Source: Eopsaltria australis (Eukaryota > Chordata > Aves > Passeriformes > Petroicidae). From it: a DNA stretch of 64,000 bases. The notes below the pieces were generated by a model. It saw only the letters and a list, made by a program, of their open reading frames with translations. It ran no database searches and was not told the DNA's origin. Location: the NCBI GenBank assembly GCA_034509425.1, contig JAVTVJ010000933.1:956111-1020110 (forward strand), in the 5' to 3' direction. Shown piece after piece: positions 49,331 through 60,800 of this stretch. Within the stretch, counting starts at the first letter, position 1; each line of letters starts with the position of its first letter. The translations under genes were made by a program, and so were the position numbers.

Positions 49331-49560
49331 GTACCGGCGCGGGCGGGGAGCGGCGGCTGGCGCGGGGCGGGGCCTCGGCGGCACCGCCTGGTGCCCGCGG
49401 CTCGTCAGGCGGGGAGAGGAAGGGGCGAGCGCCCGGCGGCGCCCGGCCCCTCTCCGTGCAGGGAGAGGGTGAAGGAGGCCGTGTGGCCTGCGCCGACCGG
49501 GAGACGCAGCTTCTTCCACCTGACCGGCCCGCGAGGGGGATGAGAGCTGGGGAAGGGATG

Positions 49561-52500
49561 CAGTTGTCCGATCTTGTTGAAGTTACTTTATCTGCCTTGG
49601 CGAAAGGTAGAACTGGAACCCTAAACGTTACCAGATTATCCAGGACTGAATTGCTGTGTGCTGTCCTCAAGACAGGCTGGTTAATGTGCAAGGCGGTAGC
49701 AAGTGTTTCTGAAGCAATGAACGTCCTCCCATCCGCACAGTAAAATTACGTCTCTAGGTACCTCTAATTCCCTTAAATTAGTCAAAAGAACAGCTGTTTA
49801 AGGAGACACTGATTTAGCAAGCATACATGTTAGGGCATTCGGTATTTTTCAGTACGCGTTAGTTAATTCCTGTTCCGAAAGAACACAAAGGGGTTTTTTG
49901 TGTTTTTTTTTGTTTTGTTTTGTTTTGTTTTTTTTTTTGTTGTTGTTGTTTGTTTGTTTGTTTTTTTTATGTTTGAACTGTAAAATTGCATCTTGTTTCC
50001 TTAAGAAGTGTGTTTTTAAACTGGTTATGCGTTGAGATGTTAACTGAGGACATCCATTTGAACTTGTAACTGTTTAGAGCAAGTAGCTTAGTTATTACAC
50101 AGAATATCATTGAACTGGAAGTCATGATAATTATTATGAATGTATACCATTTGCATTTTGAAAGAGATTTTTGAAGGTGGTATTTGAAGCAGATGTGTAT
50201 TTTCTGATGAGTTCTTCACATGTAGAGTGGGGCAACTGGAATAATAAAATGAACAGGATTAGTAGAAGTCTACCCTATTCAAGTGCTGAATACAATTACA
50301 TTACAGTTTGATTTGGTGTTGCTGATGTGCTTGTTTCTAAGTATCAGTCACTGAAGCAACTGCTTTGGTTTGATTTGCTAAATTCATGTATTTATCTACA
50401 TCCTGGAGATCTTGCTATCTGCTGACCCAACAGACTCCTTAACTGCTTCACAGCATTATATTGCATTACCTTTCTTACCTTCAGTGGGGTATTGCAGCTG
50501 TAGTATTAGAGACTCATTGTTCTGAGAGAGGAAAAAACTCTGTTTGGATACTAATGTGATCCTAAGAGAAAGGAGGGTGCAGTCATTAGATGATTAAGCA
50601 CGAGATGGAAGAGTAAATAGGTTCTGTGGCAAGTTTCATGGCTAGTGATAGCTGATAAGGTTTTTGATCTTCCATAATCACCAAATCTGTGGCAAAAAAT
50701 GAAACGTATGCATATGTAGAATAACACATGAAGAAAGTTTTCAGGGAATTGTTACTAGGAGTTATACTACTTGTGTTAATTGTGAAAAGTTGTATGTAAA
50801 TAAAAGGGTCTTATAAAGTCAAGATCTAATGATCTCCTTTGTGAATCTTATTGCCTTATCTCATGGACTTATAGAGCAGGTTAAACTTCATTTGAGTCTC
50901 ATGGTTCAGTTTGTGGGCGTTTTTAATTAATAAAAGTGTAATAAATACTAAATTGAAGTTGCATGTTGATCAGTCCTTGCGTTGTACCTGCAGCGGTGTG
51001 AAGTCACAGTATATATGTCTTTTCCTTTTCTGAAATACAAGGATTTGGCTCAGAAACTGATATTGGTGGAATCAGTTACTGTTGTGATTTGTCAAGTTTA
51101 TATGTCAGCTTATATAAGTACATTTCTTAATATGGCTTATTGGCATTATTATAAGAGATAACTTTTATGATTTATAGTGATACTGTTGATGAAGTCAAGT
51201 TTCTTTTTTAGATCTTTGCTAAGAAAGTCTGTAAGAGTTGTGATGGTTTTATGCAAGGTCTTACTAAAGTATAAAAATGGTGCAGTTAGGAAGGCAAGTT
51301 GCTTCTTCAGACCTACCTGCTATTGAATTGTAGTCTTGTCGAAAGTCAAAGCTGTCATACAGGTTTGTTTGTAGAGACTACATGGGCTGAATTGCTGGGG
51401 ATCTAATGAGGATTTGTACAGAGCAAGTCTTTGAGTTACAAAGTTCTTACTTAGTCTTTGTATGTAGCTTTGCCATCCCCACCTCGCCTTGCCCCAGAAG
51501 GATTTGAAAGGCAGAAATAAAAGTAGAGGAAGGATGTAGAACTTCTTTTTATCCTATTTTTAGTCTGAAAGTTGTTTTGACTGTGGAGGAGTGATTCTTA
51601 AAATTTGTGGAAGATACAGGCTTGACAGTCAGTTTGTATGGAAGTAGAACTTGTGGCTTCCTTCTCTATAAGAATTTATATCAAGTTAAATAATCTAATA
51701 TGGAATATTTAAATTCTGCCGTGGGCAGAACTTGACGAGGTCTATGATTTAACAGGATGGTATTCATCTCTTTTGACTCTTCAGCTTCTCATGGGAGTGG
51801 GTAGCTTCCTCTTTTACTAAGCTCTTTAAAGATAGGGAAACTTGTTTTGTTTTTTGCTGCCCTCTACTGATGCCTGTTTGTCAGAGCACCGAAAACTGGT
51901 GCTGGTTTTGGCTTTTAATAGCACTAAATGCTGACAACATTTAGTTGTTGCTCTTCAAGAGCAGTGGGAAGGGGAAAGAGAAAGGAAGCCCTTTTTACAC
52001 CTTGAGTATTTTGTTGTTTGCCTTCAAACCAGTTTCTCTGGATTGCACTGGAACTGTACCTCACCTGTTAGAAAAGTAGGTAAGCAGCATATATCTGACT
52101 TGCCTAGTGTCTTCTGTTGGCATTATAGCAGTAAAAGGACTGATTGCTTTTCTCCTCTCAGGAAAATAGGGACATTCTTTCTTTAATGTCTGCAGTTCCT
52201 AGTTCTCAGTAAATACATGCTGTTTCAGAATTTTTTAGCTTGTTTATTTTCAATAACTTTGCTTTTTTTTTGTATTTCCCAGTGCTGCCTCAGATACTAC
52301 AAAAATGCCTAGTGCTTTGTGGGAACACCACTACATAGACTATGCTTCGCTTACTTTCTGTTTAAGTAGCCCTTTCATCTTACCAGTCTTGCAGTTTTGT
52401 TCCTGTTGCAAGATCTGTGAACACCTAGAAAAACTCAGAAATTGCATTAAGTCACCTACGTTCTCTCTTCAGAACCTTAGCCTTGTTGTCTGTCTTTACC

Positions 52501-54010
52501 TGCTTTGTTAGTGTCTGACAGAAGTGGCCAATTTATTTTTTTCCTTTTTTTGTTGTCACATTGCAGTAACAGTAAATTGTGTGAGAAGCAATGAGAACAT
52601 TCATGGCACAATTTATGATGCTGCTGAGCAGATGCTCTGGCAGTGTTCCTGAAAGCTAGACAAAAATATAGGGCTTTTCTTCCTTATTCAGGTTGTTTAG
52701 ATGACCTGTGTTGGGACTGTTCTTTAAAAAAGTTGTGATATGATGAATATTTTTGATGAGCTGCATTTTCAAAATCTGATTCTGGGAAATTAATCTTGTG
52801 AAGAGATTTAAGACTATTTTGTTAGCAAGCGCTGAGGGAGGGCATTTTTGATCTGCCTTCTGTGTTTGTTTCTTGGGAAAACATCAAAACTGAATGAAGA
52901 TGAGAAATGAAGAGAAAGTTGAAAAACTAGTTGAAAAACTAGAAAATTCATTTCAAGTAGTGTTCTGGAAGGAACTTGTGAAGACGAATAAGTTCCAAGT
53001 GGATGAGGATGGCTTTGGGGAAAACATTCACATGTGAGCACAAAGGACCTGCTAAGACCAATATGCATTTGGTCATTTTGTATGTGAAGCTCTACTGAGC
53101 ATAGGATAAATATCATATGTGAAGCTTTCTTCCTCTTTATTTGATTTCCTTACTGTATCAGAGAACAGCCAGAGCACTTTTTTGCAAATTCAAATATGGA
53201 GACCCAGTTAGTGTTTGTATTCTTTGGCTCTGCTTTCTATATGTGAATGTTTACGTTATTTGTTGTTTTGTTCAGCGTTGGGCAGGGCTTGAGAACGTTT
53301 TAAAAAAGGACACATCTCACCAAGTTTCTTACATGGTCTAAGTTCTTTATGCCTTTTTTTTCTCCTTACTGAAGGTATGAGATGAACCAGTCAGCAGACT
53401 GGTTATTTGAGTGTGTTTGGGGGAACGAGGCTTGTGTTCCATTGCCTATCATGTAATGTGTGTCATATGGTTTGTTTTTATTGACAGACCTTCCTTTGAC
53501 TTTGTGTGAGAATAAACTTGTTTGCTAAAGTAGATTTAAAAGATCTACACAGATAGAAGCTGTTTCTTGAAGATGAGAACCTGCAGTGTTTTTTCATGTA
53601 TTCCATTTTTTGTCAACATAGCAGAAAATGCCAGCTCATTCTTGGTTTTGCCGTCTCAAATAATTTGTCACTTGCATTGAGGAGTTTTTTGCCCATTACA
53701 TGACTTGTTTGATGACAGCCTCCCAACGTGTATTTTGTAGGGCAGAGGAGCTAGCCACTGCTACAGTAGTTAATATATTTACAGGGCCTATACTGAGTCT
53801 CGTGCATATAAAAAGGAAGTTCTACAAGCTGCTAAGGGCCAAAGGTATGTTCAAATCCCAGCTCTAGAGAAGAACACTTTTTTCCCCTAAGATTTTTAAA
53901 GCAACTCTTATTAATTTATCCAAGCTGTTAATAAAAACTGAATGACATGTGTATATTTAAATCAAGTAGTTTCTAATATGTATCTAAATAGGATAAGCTT
54001 TGAAAAGAAT
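49561..54010. other. Probable intron or intergenic stretch
   Basis: About 4.4 kb with no recognised exon. If the island drives rightward transcription, this is intron 1. A pyrimidine-rich acceptor-like site precedes an ATG-bearing frame of 68 codons at 52,305-52,511, but that frame has no recognisable content. Confidence 0.4.
49893..49969. repeat. T-rich (TTTTG)n/(TTG)n/(TTTG)n compound repeat
   Basis: Tandem TTTTG, TTG and TTTG units with long T runs. Such tracts are mutation-prone. Confidence 0.9.
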
Positions 54011-54995
54011 AGTGGAATCATTTAGGTTGGAAAAGACCAACAAAATCATCAAGTCCAGCCATTAATGTCATACTGTTAAGTCTAGCACTAAATGACATCC
54101 CTATGTCTATACATTTTCTTTAGTACCTCCAGAGATGGTAACTCTTCCCTTGGAAGTCTGTTCCAATGTTTGACAATCCTTTGGGTGAAGAAAATTTTTG
54201 TAATACCTGGTTTAAACCGTCCCTGGTGAGGTAATTTCTTCTTGTCCTATCACTTGGAAAACAGACCTCCTCCCACCTTGCTCCAGCCTTTTGTTCAGGT
54301 AGCTGTAGAGGCAAGTTCTCCCCTGAGTCTCCTTTCCTCCAGGTTAAACAATCGCAGCTCCTTCAGCTGCTCCTCACAGGACTTGTGCTCCAGACCCATC
54401 ATATTCCAGCACCTCAGTGTTTCTCTTGTGAGGACCCCAGAACTGACTGGACTCAGGACTCAAGGTGTGGCCTCACCAGTGCCAAGTACACTGCAACAAT
54501 CCCTGCCCTGGTCCTGCTGGCCACACTGTTGATGACACAGGGTGCCACTGGCCTTCTTGGCCACCTGGGCACGCTCCTGGCTTGTGTTCAGTGGCTGTCA
54601 GCCAGCAGCCCCAGGTCCTTTTTCTGGGCACTTTCCAGACACTGCCCGAGCCTTAGCACTGCATTTGGTTGTTGTGTTCCAGTGGCAGGACCCAGCACTT
54701 GGCCTTGTGAACTTTGGCCTCAGGGCATTGATCCAGCCTGTTCAGATACTTCTGCAGAGCCTTCTTAGCCTCCAGCAGGCCAACACTCCTGTCCAACTTG
54801 GTGTCATCTGCAAACTTACTGGGGAGTCACTTGCTCCCCTTGTCCTGTTTGTTGATAGAGATGTTACGCGTGGCTGGCCCCAGTACTGAGTCCTGTGGAA
54901 CACCACTTGTCACCGGGCACCAACTGGATAGAACTCCATTCACCAGAATTCTCTAGGCTGGACCATTCAGCCAGTTCTTTACCAAGGAAAGAGGG
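54011..54995 (-). mobile_element. CR1 LINE, 1-kb 3' copy with RT palm
   Basis: A nearly 1-kb minus-strand CR1 copy extending from its 3' end (54,011, 'ggaatcatttaggttgg' on the plus strand) to the palm of the reverse transcriptase. The reverse complement of 54,803-54,814 encodes the intact catalytic FADD, within KFADDTKL. Unlike the deleted copies in this window it is essentially collinear from palm to tail. Several overlapping plus-strand open frames (54,242-54,889) are antisense artefacts. Confidence 0.94.
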
Positions 54996-57669
54996 CGTCT
55001 CTGTAAGTCATGGAGCAACCTAGGACGCGGATTCCTAGGTTGTGCTGTTGTTGTTAAGGATAGTTCTGCAGTGTATCCACGTGTAGTATTCTATGGCATA
55101 AATTAATTTAAAAAAACCACTTTAGCAAAATGCCAATTGTAATGTCATGCTTGGTGACCTGCTGTGTTCAGCCCTTTGTAGGTGGGGAAGAGTTGTACTA
55201 TACTGTGTGAAGGACAGAGTAAAGCCTTGGTATTTATTTTCCCTGTGAAAATTTACTTTTATGTGGAAAATTCTGTAGAAGGAGGAAAGAATAAATTAAA
55301 CGTCATAAATAGGAGAAGGACAGAACTGATGCATAGGGTGAGAGGAGCCCTATTTGGTGTTGGAGATTTCTGTGACAGTTAAAGACAAGGGTTGCAGTTG
55401 TACTGTGTGCCATTTGGGATGTGTTTCCTCCCTCATTCTGTGACATCTCCCCAGAGAAGAAGGAAATTGTAAAAGGTGGAACTTACAGTGCCTTATTCTT
55501 AGAATTAAGTACCTTGACCTTGAAATTTTCAAGCCTGTGTTTAAATACAACTCTTTTTAGCTGTGTCTTTTGAGACTTGCTTCTGTTGTTTCTTGGTTGC
55601 TTTTTCACTAGTACCAGTGTGAGTATATTGAAGAGCATTCTGTTGTTAACATGGCAGTTTGGTTGTACTGATTAGGTAAGTAAGTAGGTAATTTTGTGGA
55701 TTCATTGTGTAGTTTCTAAAACAGATGAAGAGTATTTCTTGGGTCTTCAAATTTCCAGCAATACAGAGAGTGGAGCACTGTAGAGAGAAAATTGTGGTGT
55801 GAACTGAGAACACATAGTACTACATTATACACAGAAATTTTTAACAGTATGGTGTGCTGACCAGATACTCCACCTTTTGGTACTGCAGTTCAGTATTGTG
55901 ATGACAAGCAACAGCAGTGAAGGCAGCCAACTATGAGTATCTGTTACCACAATAGAGGTAGAGTTATTATGCCAGTAGTCCTCTCACTAGGAACGGATCT
56001 CAAATGCTGACTTGCCCTTGTGCCTGTTGTGGACATCGGTTATAGTAGTGTGAGTAATGTTTTTACTGGTCTAAATGCTTGGATGTTCTCTTGATGCTTT
56101 GTCAGCAAATACATGCAGTTTAACATTAATTCACACAAATAAAGGATTTCTATCTTCAGTGCTGAAGTGATAGCTTGTCCATTTATGTATGTTGTGTTTC
56201 ATGTATGTGTGTGCATACCTGTGTGCATCTGTATATAGATATTTAGTACAGTTTAATGCAGGAAAAAAAATCTTTAAGTGGAAAGAGTGTAAAAGATTCT
56301 GGTTTATTACTTATAATGATTGTCCTAATTACCGTATCTCCACTGAGGTGCCTGGATTGTTACTTTCACATGCCTAAATGGCAAAATCATTAGTTAATAC
56401 ACATTGAGTATGCAAACAATGTGTAGAGAAGACTTTGCTGTGAAGCAGTTTTGAGCCAGATTCTCTTCAGATCCCTTGTCCCATCAAAGCAGAAAGAGCA
56501 GAATTATTTTTAAAATTGAAAACTTGATCTTTTTGAGATGTGCCTATATTTGTACACCTTGTCCTGATTTCGCCACTTTACTCTGGCCCTGGCCTTTGTT
56601 TAAGTCATCTGCTTTTTCTGAAACAGTTCAATACTATTGCTATGTGATTTGCTATTGCATGCCTCAGGTCTTTACAGATAAACTTTGCATGGAGGATTCA
56701 CTGTCAGTTCTGGTTGCTGGAGAACAAATTGGCTTTTGTGCCCACTGTCAGTAAATAATGAATTAATCCTGTTAGCCAGGAGTGAATTATAGATAGCTAG
56801 AAAGATTACTGAGGCATGTTCTTGGTACAGTTGTTAGCTATAGTTACAGTGTAATTGATATATACCATCATAGCATTGAAAGACAAAAAAAAGAGATGAA
56901 CTTGCATCTTCTTTTTACCATGTCTGGTAATGTGGCTCTTATTTTACAAATTTTGTTCTTTTTACTAAATACTGTGGAACGTTCTGCTGTTCCACTAGCA
57001 GAAGAGCTCTTTAATTCACATAAATTACTAGGAAACCTGATATATGTAAAGCTGCTACAGAAAATTTTATGCTAGCAACCTGACATGGCTATTGAATGTT
57101 GGTTTTCATTTTAAGATGTAGTGGCTAGTTTTCTTCTTACCACAGGATCATATTTCAAAAGCAAGTTAAAGAAAATACAGTAGGCTTCATTTCAGAATGA
57201 TGTGCCTTGCTAAGCACTATTCTGTCTGAATTGAAATACAAAATACTTTCTTCATAAATCCACAGAGATGTCATCAGGAGGGTGGGGTTTTTTAACTGGT
57301 TTTTTTTTTTTTTTTGAGATTTTGCTGTGGCTGTAGGAAATGTCCGTGCTTAGTGTTTTTTGATCTCTGTGAAATTTTCATCCCAAGTACTAGTTACAGA
57401 TTCATTTTCTTAATTCTTGACAGTGTGAGAATTAATAAAAAAAATAAGGAAAACGTTCTGAAGTGCAGAAAGAAATGGTCTTCCTTTTTGAATACTCAGA
57501 TGTATCCAATGTTCAGTGGGGAACTACAGATACTCACAGGGATACTTCGTGTCTCAAGAGTACATCTTGAGGTACCTGGAAGTCCTATTTGAGTTGCACT
57601 TTACTTCTTCCTGAGAAAAAGGGAAAGGCTTCAAAAAGCCTTGTGTTTAGCCTTGCATGAAAATCAACT
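54996..57669. other. Unique non-coding stretch
   Basis: About 2.7 kb with no recognised gene. A 39-base segment at 56,590-56,628 has a diverged match at 58,114-58,152. Confidence 0.45.
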
Positions 57670-58090
57670 GTAGAATCATGTGGCTGAAGTTGAAAGGGAC
57701 TTCTGGAGGTCATCTGGTCCAGCTCTCCTGCTGAAACAGGGCTAGGTAGAGCTAAGTGCCAAGGACCGTGGCTTTTGAGATAGTCCAAGGAGAGAGACTC
57801 CAAAGCCTCCGCGAAACCCATGCCAGTGCTCAGTGTCTTTCCAGAGTAAAGAAGTGTTACTCATGTTCAAATGGAGCCTGCTGTGTCTCACTGATGAGAT
57901 AGCCCTGAGGCTTCTCTTTCCTAGGCTGATCAGTCACTCCGAAGCTATCTCAGCCTTCCTTTACACAAGAGGTGCTCTGGGTGCTTCATCATCTCTGTGA
58001 CCCTTTTTTGGACTCTCCAGTACGTTGATGTTTCTCTTGTGGTGGGGAGCCCAGAACTGTACACACTACTCCAAATGCGATCTCCTAGGA
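57670..58090 (-). mobile_element. CR1 LINE, 3' end fragment
   Basis: A minus-strand CR1 3' end with landmarks 'gtagaatcatgtggctgaag', 'gaggtcatctggtccagc', 'gatgagatagccctgagg' and 'cccagaactgtacacact'. Divergence from the 54-kb copy suggests another subfamily. The short minus-strand frame at 57,585-57,821 is part of it. Confidence 0.88.
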
Positions 58091-59198
58091 CCTTTGCAAG
58101 AGTTGGCTCATTTTGGCCTTCCTTTCAGTCGTCTGCTTTTTTTGAAACGGTTTTCAGATTTGGGAAGGTCTGCATTTCTTTGCCAATTTTCTATTAGACC
58201 AAATTCAGATTTCTCTTAATGTTCTTTCATCAGGAAAGAAGTCTAGTATGTGCCCAGACAGCCACATTTCTAAGTTATGTCCTGGTCACAACTCTGAAAG
58301 AAAAGCTTGGCTAGAAAAGAAATGGCTCTGAATATTATTGATAGTGAGATTTTTAGGTAAAATTTGAATTTTTTTTAAACAACATGAAGCATTATTTACA
58401 TTTTAGGATTTATATCTAGTACCTGGATGATGCAGGGTGTGGACATCAATATTAGAATTTTTATTTTCTCACCATGTACTTACTTACCTTCACTTTACAC
58501 CTTTGCTATACCAAGATTGTCATCACTGTCAACAGCTGTAACAATTCAAGAAAAGAGATGTAATGATTATGTGAACGGTGGTGAGTTGAAGCAAAGGTTC
58601 TGAATCCTGCTTACCCTGCAGAAGCTGAACAAGCAGTGTTAAATGCTCTAGTTGGACTGGCACACTGTTGGCAGGATGAAAAATATCACTATGTTGGCCA
58701 GTGTAGCTAAGCCAGCAAAATTCTTTGGGCAAATCCAATTATACTAGCAAAAGATTCTTATTTGTGATGTTTATTTTGTCAGCTGAAGTTCCTCTAAAGA
58801 GCTTTTGCCAGTGAAAGATGTGTGTCATTACAGTATGATTCTGCTGGCAAATCTTTATACATGGACAAGTCCTTTGTCATGCAGCTTTGAGTCCAACTGG
58901 ATAATCCTTGTTTATTTTGTCTTGAAAAAAGCACACCAATTAGGCTTGGAAGTAGTCCACTTGTTCATAAAATCTGTTAGTTTTTGCCACTTGCAGCACA
59001 GGGCTTTTAATTTACTGCCCATAGTTACTTCTTACAGTAGCTCCTTTCTGGTTTTACTTAAAGCTAGAATTTTAAGAATATATTTAAAGGAAATGTCAGA
59101 CTTCATGGTCCCCAAGAGCTTTTGGTCTGTCAGCTTACAAGTTAATATGATGCCACGTTTTTCATCCTGGTTTTTTTTTTCCTCGCTGTCGCACAAAA
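58091..59198. other. Non-coding stretch with possible old DNA-transposon relic
   Basis: No supported gene; a 132-codon plus-strand frame (58,805-59,203) has no recognisable domain. Between about 58,600 and 58,870, phrases such as 'atactagcaaaagattctt' and 'gagcttttgccagtgaaag' form imperfect inverted word pairs reminiscent of ancient hAT-type non-autonomous elements shared by birds and reptiles. This reading is tentative. Confidence 0.3.
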
Positions 59199-59660
59199 TG
59201 TAGTTGTGGATCCCTCAAGAATAAGGCAGGACAATGAGTATGTGAAAGCCTTGGCTTTCACGAAAGCTGAGAGTTATCCACCATGGGGACCCCAGGACAC
59301 CAGTGCTAATCAGATGGGGACCTGATCAGGAGTGAAGCTCGAGGGAAAGCACAGCAGGGAAGAATGATAAAACCTGTGATTATTAACATATGATATATAT
59401 GCAGTGTCCTGTTTTGCTCATTAGGGAATTGGCTGATGTGTAGTGCAGGTGCTGCTGTCTGAATTCCAGAATCTGCGGTTGGCCTCTGTTGTCTGTACTG
59501 TTGCTAAAGTACATGCAGATGGGGGTGTGTGAATAATCTTGGGTCATCGTGGCAAGAAGATAAAATGTCCCTTGGACTTCATGTACCCAGATGGAAGAGA
59601 CAAACTTCTCTGGTTTACCATAACGAATTCTTCTCATCCCCTACACCAACCCTTTGCATT
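59199..59660 (+). mobile_element. Endogenous retrovirus LTR, plus orientation
   Basis: The candidate LTR begins TGTAG at 59,199 and carries a GATAAA variant of the polyadenylation signal (59,559-59,564). This is followed by an R-U5-like block ending near 59,650-59,660 with a CA. It shares an ordered series of short blocks with 25,930-26,230. No short target-site duplication could be confirmed by eye. The 3' boundary is uncertain. Confidence 0.5.
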
Positions 59661-60800
59661 TTCATTAGATACTCTTGTTTAGGACAAGGGTGAAGGGCTG
59701 TTGTTTATTCCCATATTTTTTTCTTAGTTTTTACTGTTTTCAGAAGTTCATTTCACTCTTCCTGGATTGACAGAGTCTGTACAATTGTGCTGTGCATTAT
59801 TAGTGAAAGAGTTTTGTGATCTGTAAAGGAACATGGAAGGAGAGACCATCAGCTGGTGTAAGTTGTGTCTGGTCAAGGAACTTTTCAGTGCCATAAGGGG
59901 ATAATAAGAAAAGGAGTAATAAATAGAAACATTTTGAAGCACAAATCTGTTGAACCAAAAAATAAGGGAGGCAGATAAAGGGACCAACCTGATCAGTCAC
60001 TAATCGAAGACGGTATGTGGAATGTAGGAATGTTTATTTCAGTGAGATTATTTGATTATAGACCTGATTAAATGGCGTTATAAGGGAAAGGAGGAAGCCA
60101 TAAACAAGATATGGAGAGACCTTCCCAAATCTGTTTTGCCAAGCAAACTTAATGGAGACAAAGACAAGAAACAAAATCTGGTCTGTCACACTAACTGATG
60201 AGCTATCAGAAAAGTGCACACAAACAAGGATTCTGTGTCTGATAAGGATGCAAGGGTCCAGGATATTGAGGCAGATCAGTAAGACTGTGCCAACTGAGGA
60301 GGTGATTTGCAAGAGAAGGGAGTTGGGATAGGGACAAAACGGGGCCAGGCAGAAGAAGGGCTGAAACAGGTAAACTGTTGCTAGTCCTTACACTGATCTG
60401 GCTGAGCCCTGTGCCTGATCCCTGCAGTCTGTCCTGTTTTATTAGATCTTAACTACCTCTCTATGTAATTTCACTTTCTATACCATGTATGTGAGTGCTG
60501 CAGGGGTTAAGCGAAACCAGCTTGAGTAGAAACTAGGCCAGCAACTGGAGTCTCACTGGAGGTGTTGGCACCAACCGGGTTTGTGTGGCAGTGGTAGAAG
60601 TGAGTGAAGCTCTTGATGGCAGGAGCTGGAGGTGCTGTAGCTATCTGTGTTAATTTATTGGTTTCCTACTGGCTTTGTATCTATAGTGCCAGCTAGAAGG
60701 AACTTGTGTGAGCTTGTAAACTCTACCTTGTAATGTCACACTTAAGTTAAACTTCTGCCACTGCTGATTTATGTGGGAGAGATGGAAGAAGACAGCAATG
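59661..60800 (+). mobile_element. Probable retroviral internal sequence or second LTR
   Basis: The sequence directly after the candidate LTR changes character: purine-rich, with 'gaagaagggctgaaacagg' near 60,351 and 'gtgagtgaagctcttgatgg' near 60,599. These phrases are reminiscent of dispersed avian retroviral sequence. All frames are broken, and no protease, reverse-transcriptase or envelope motif is visible. The assignment rests on adjacency and recognition only; unique host sequence is the alternative. Confidence 0.35.

Larger units (their letters stand above)
48890..49560 (+). promoter_or_regulatory. CpG-island promoter
   Basis: A sharp island, very rich in GC and CpG, within otherwise AT-rich DNA. 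No TATA box is evident, as is usual for this promoter class. Recognisable binding motifs lie in a compact 180-base array: ISRE (49,028-49,041), NRF1 (49,094-49,105), CRE (49,163-49,170), GC box (49,178-49,190) and ETS (49,199-49,205). Motif order and the donor-like CAG/GTACCG at 49,330/49,331 favour transcription to the right. Divergent transcription is possible, as is common at such islands. Long open frames on both strands here (for example 242 codons on the minus strand, 48,963-49,691) are explained by the lack of AT-rich stop codons. Confidence 0.88.

Noticed and set aside
48963..49691. 242-codon minus-strand open frame (and overlapping 144-codon frame) in the CpG island
   Set aside because: Its composition (runs of P, R, A and G) follows directly from GC-rich DNA lacking stop codons. 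No domain is visible, and it runs through the promoter motifs.
49456..49743. 95-codon plus-strand frame with two possible start codons downstream of the island
   Set aside because: No recognisable protein. It reads through a potential splice donor near 49,606. It remains a weak candidate for an alternative first coding exon, too weak to annotate as a CDS.
54242..54889. Set of overlapping plus-strand frames up to 127 codons
   Set aside because: Antisense to a CR1 copy; similar frames occur wherever this CR1 region is inserted.
58805..59203. 132-codon plus-strand open frame
   Set aside because: No recognisable domain and chance-level length for the window. Hydrophobic and F/L/S-rich composition follows from T-rich DNA.
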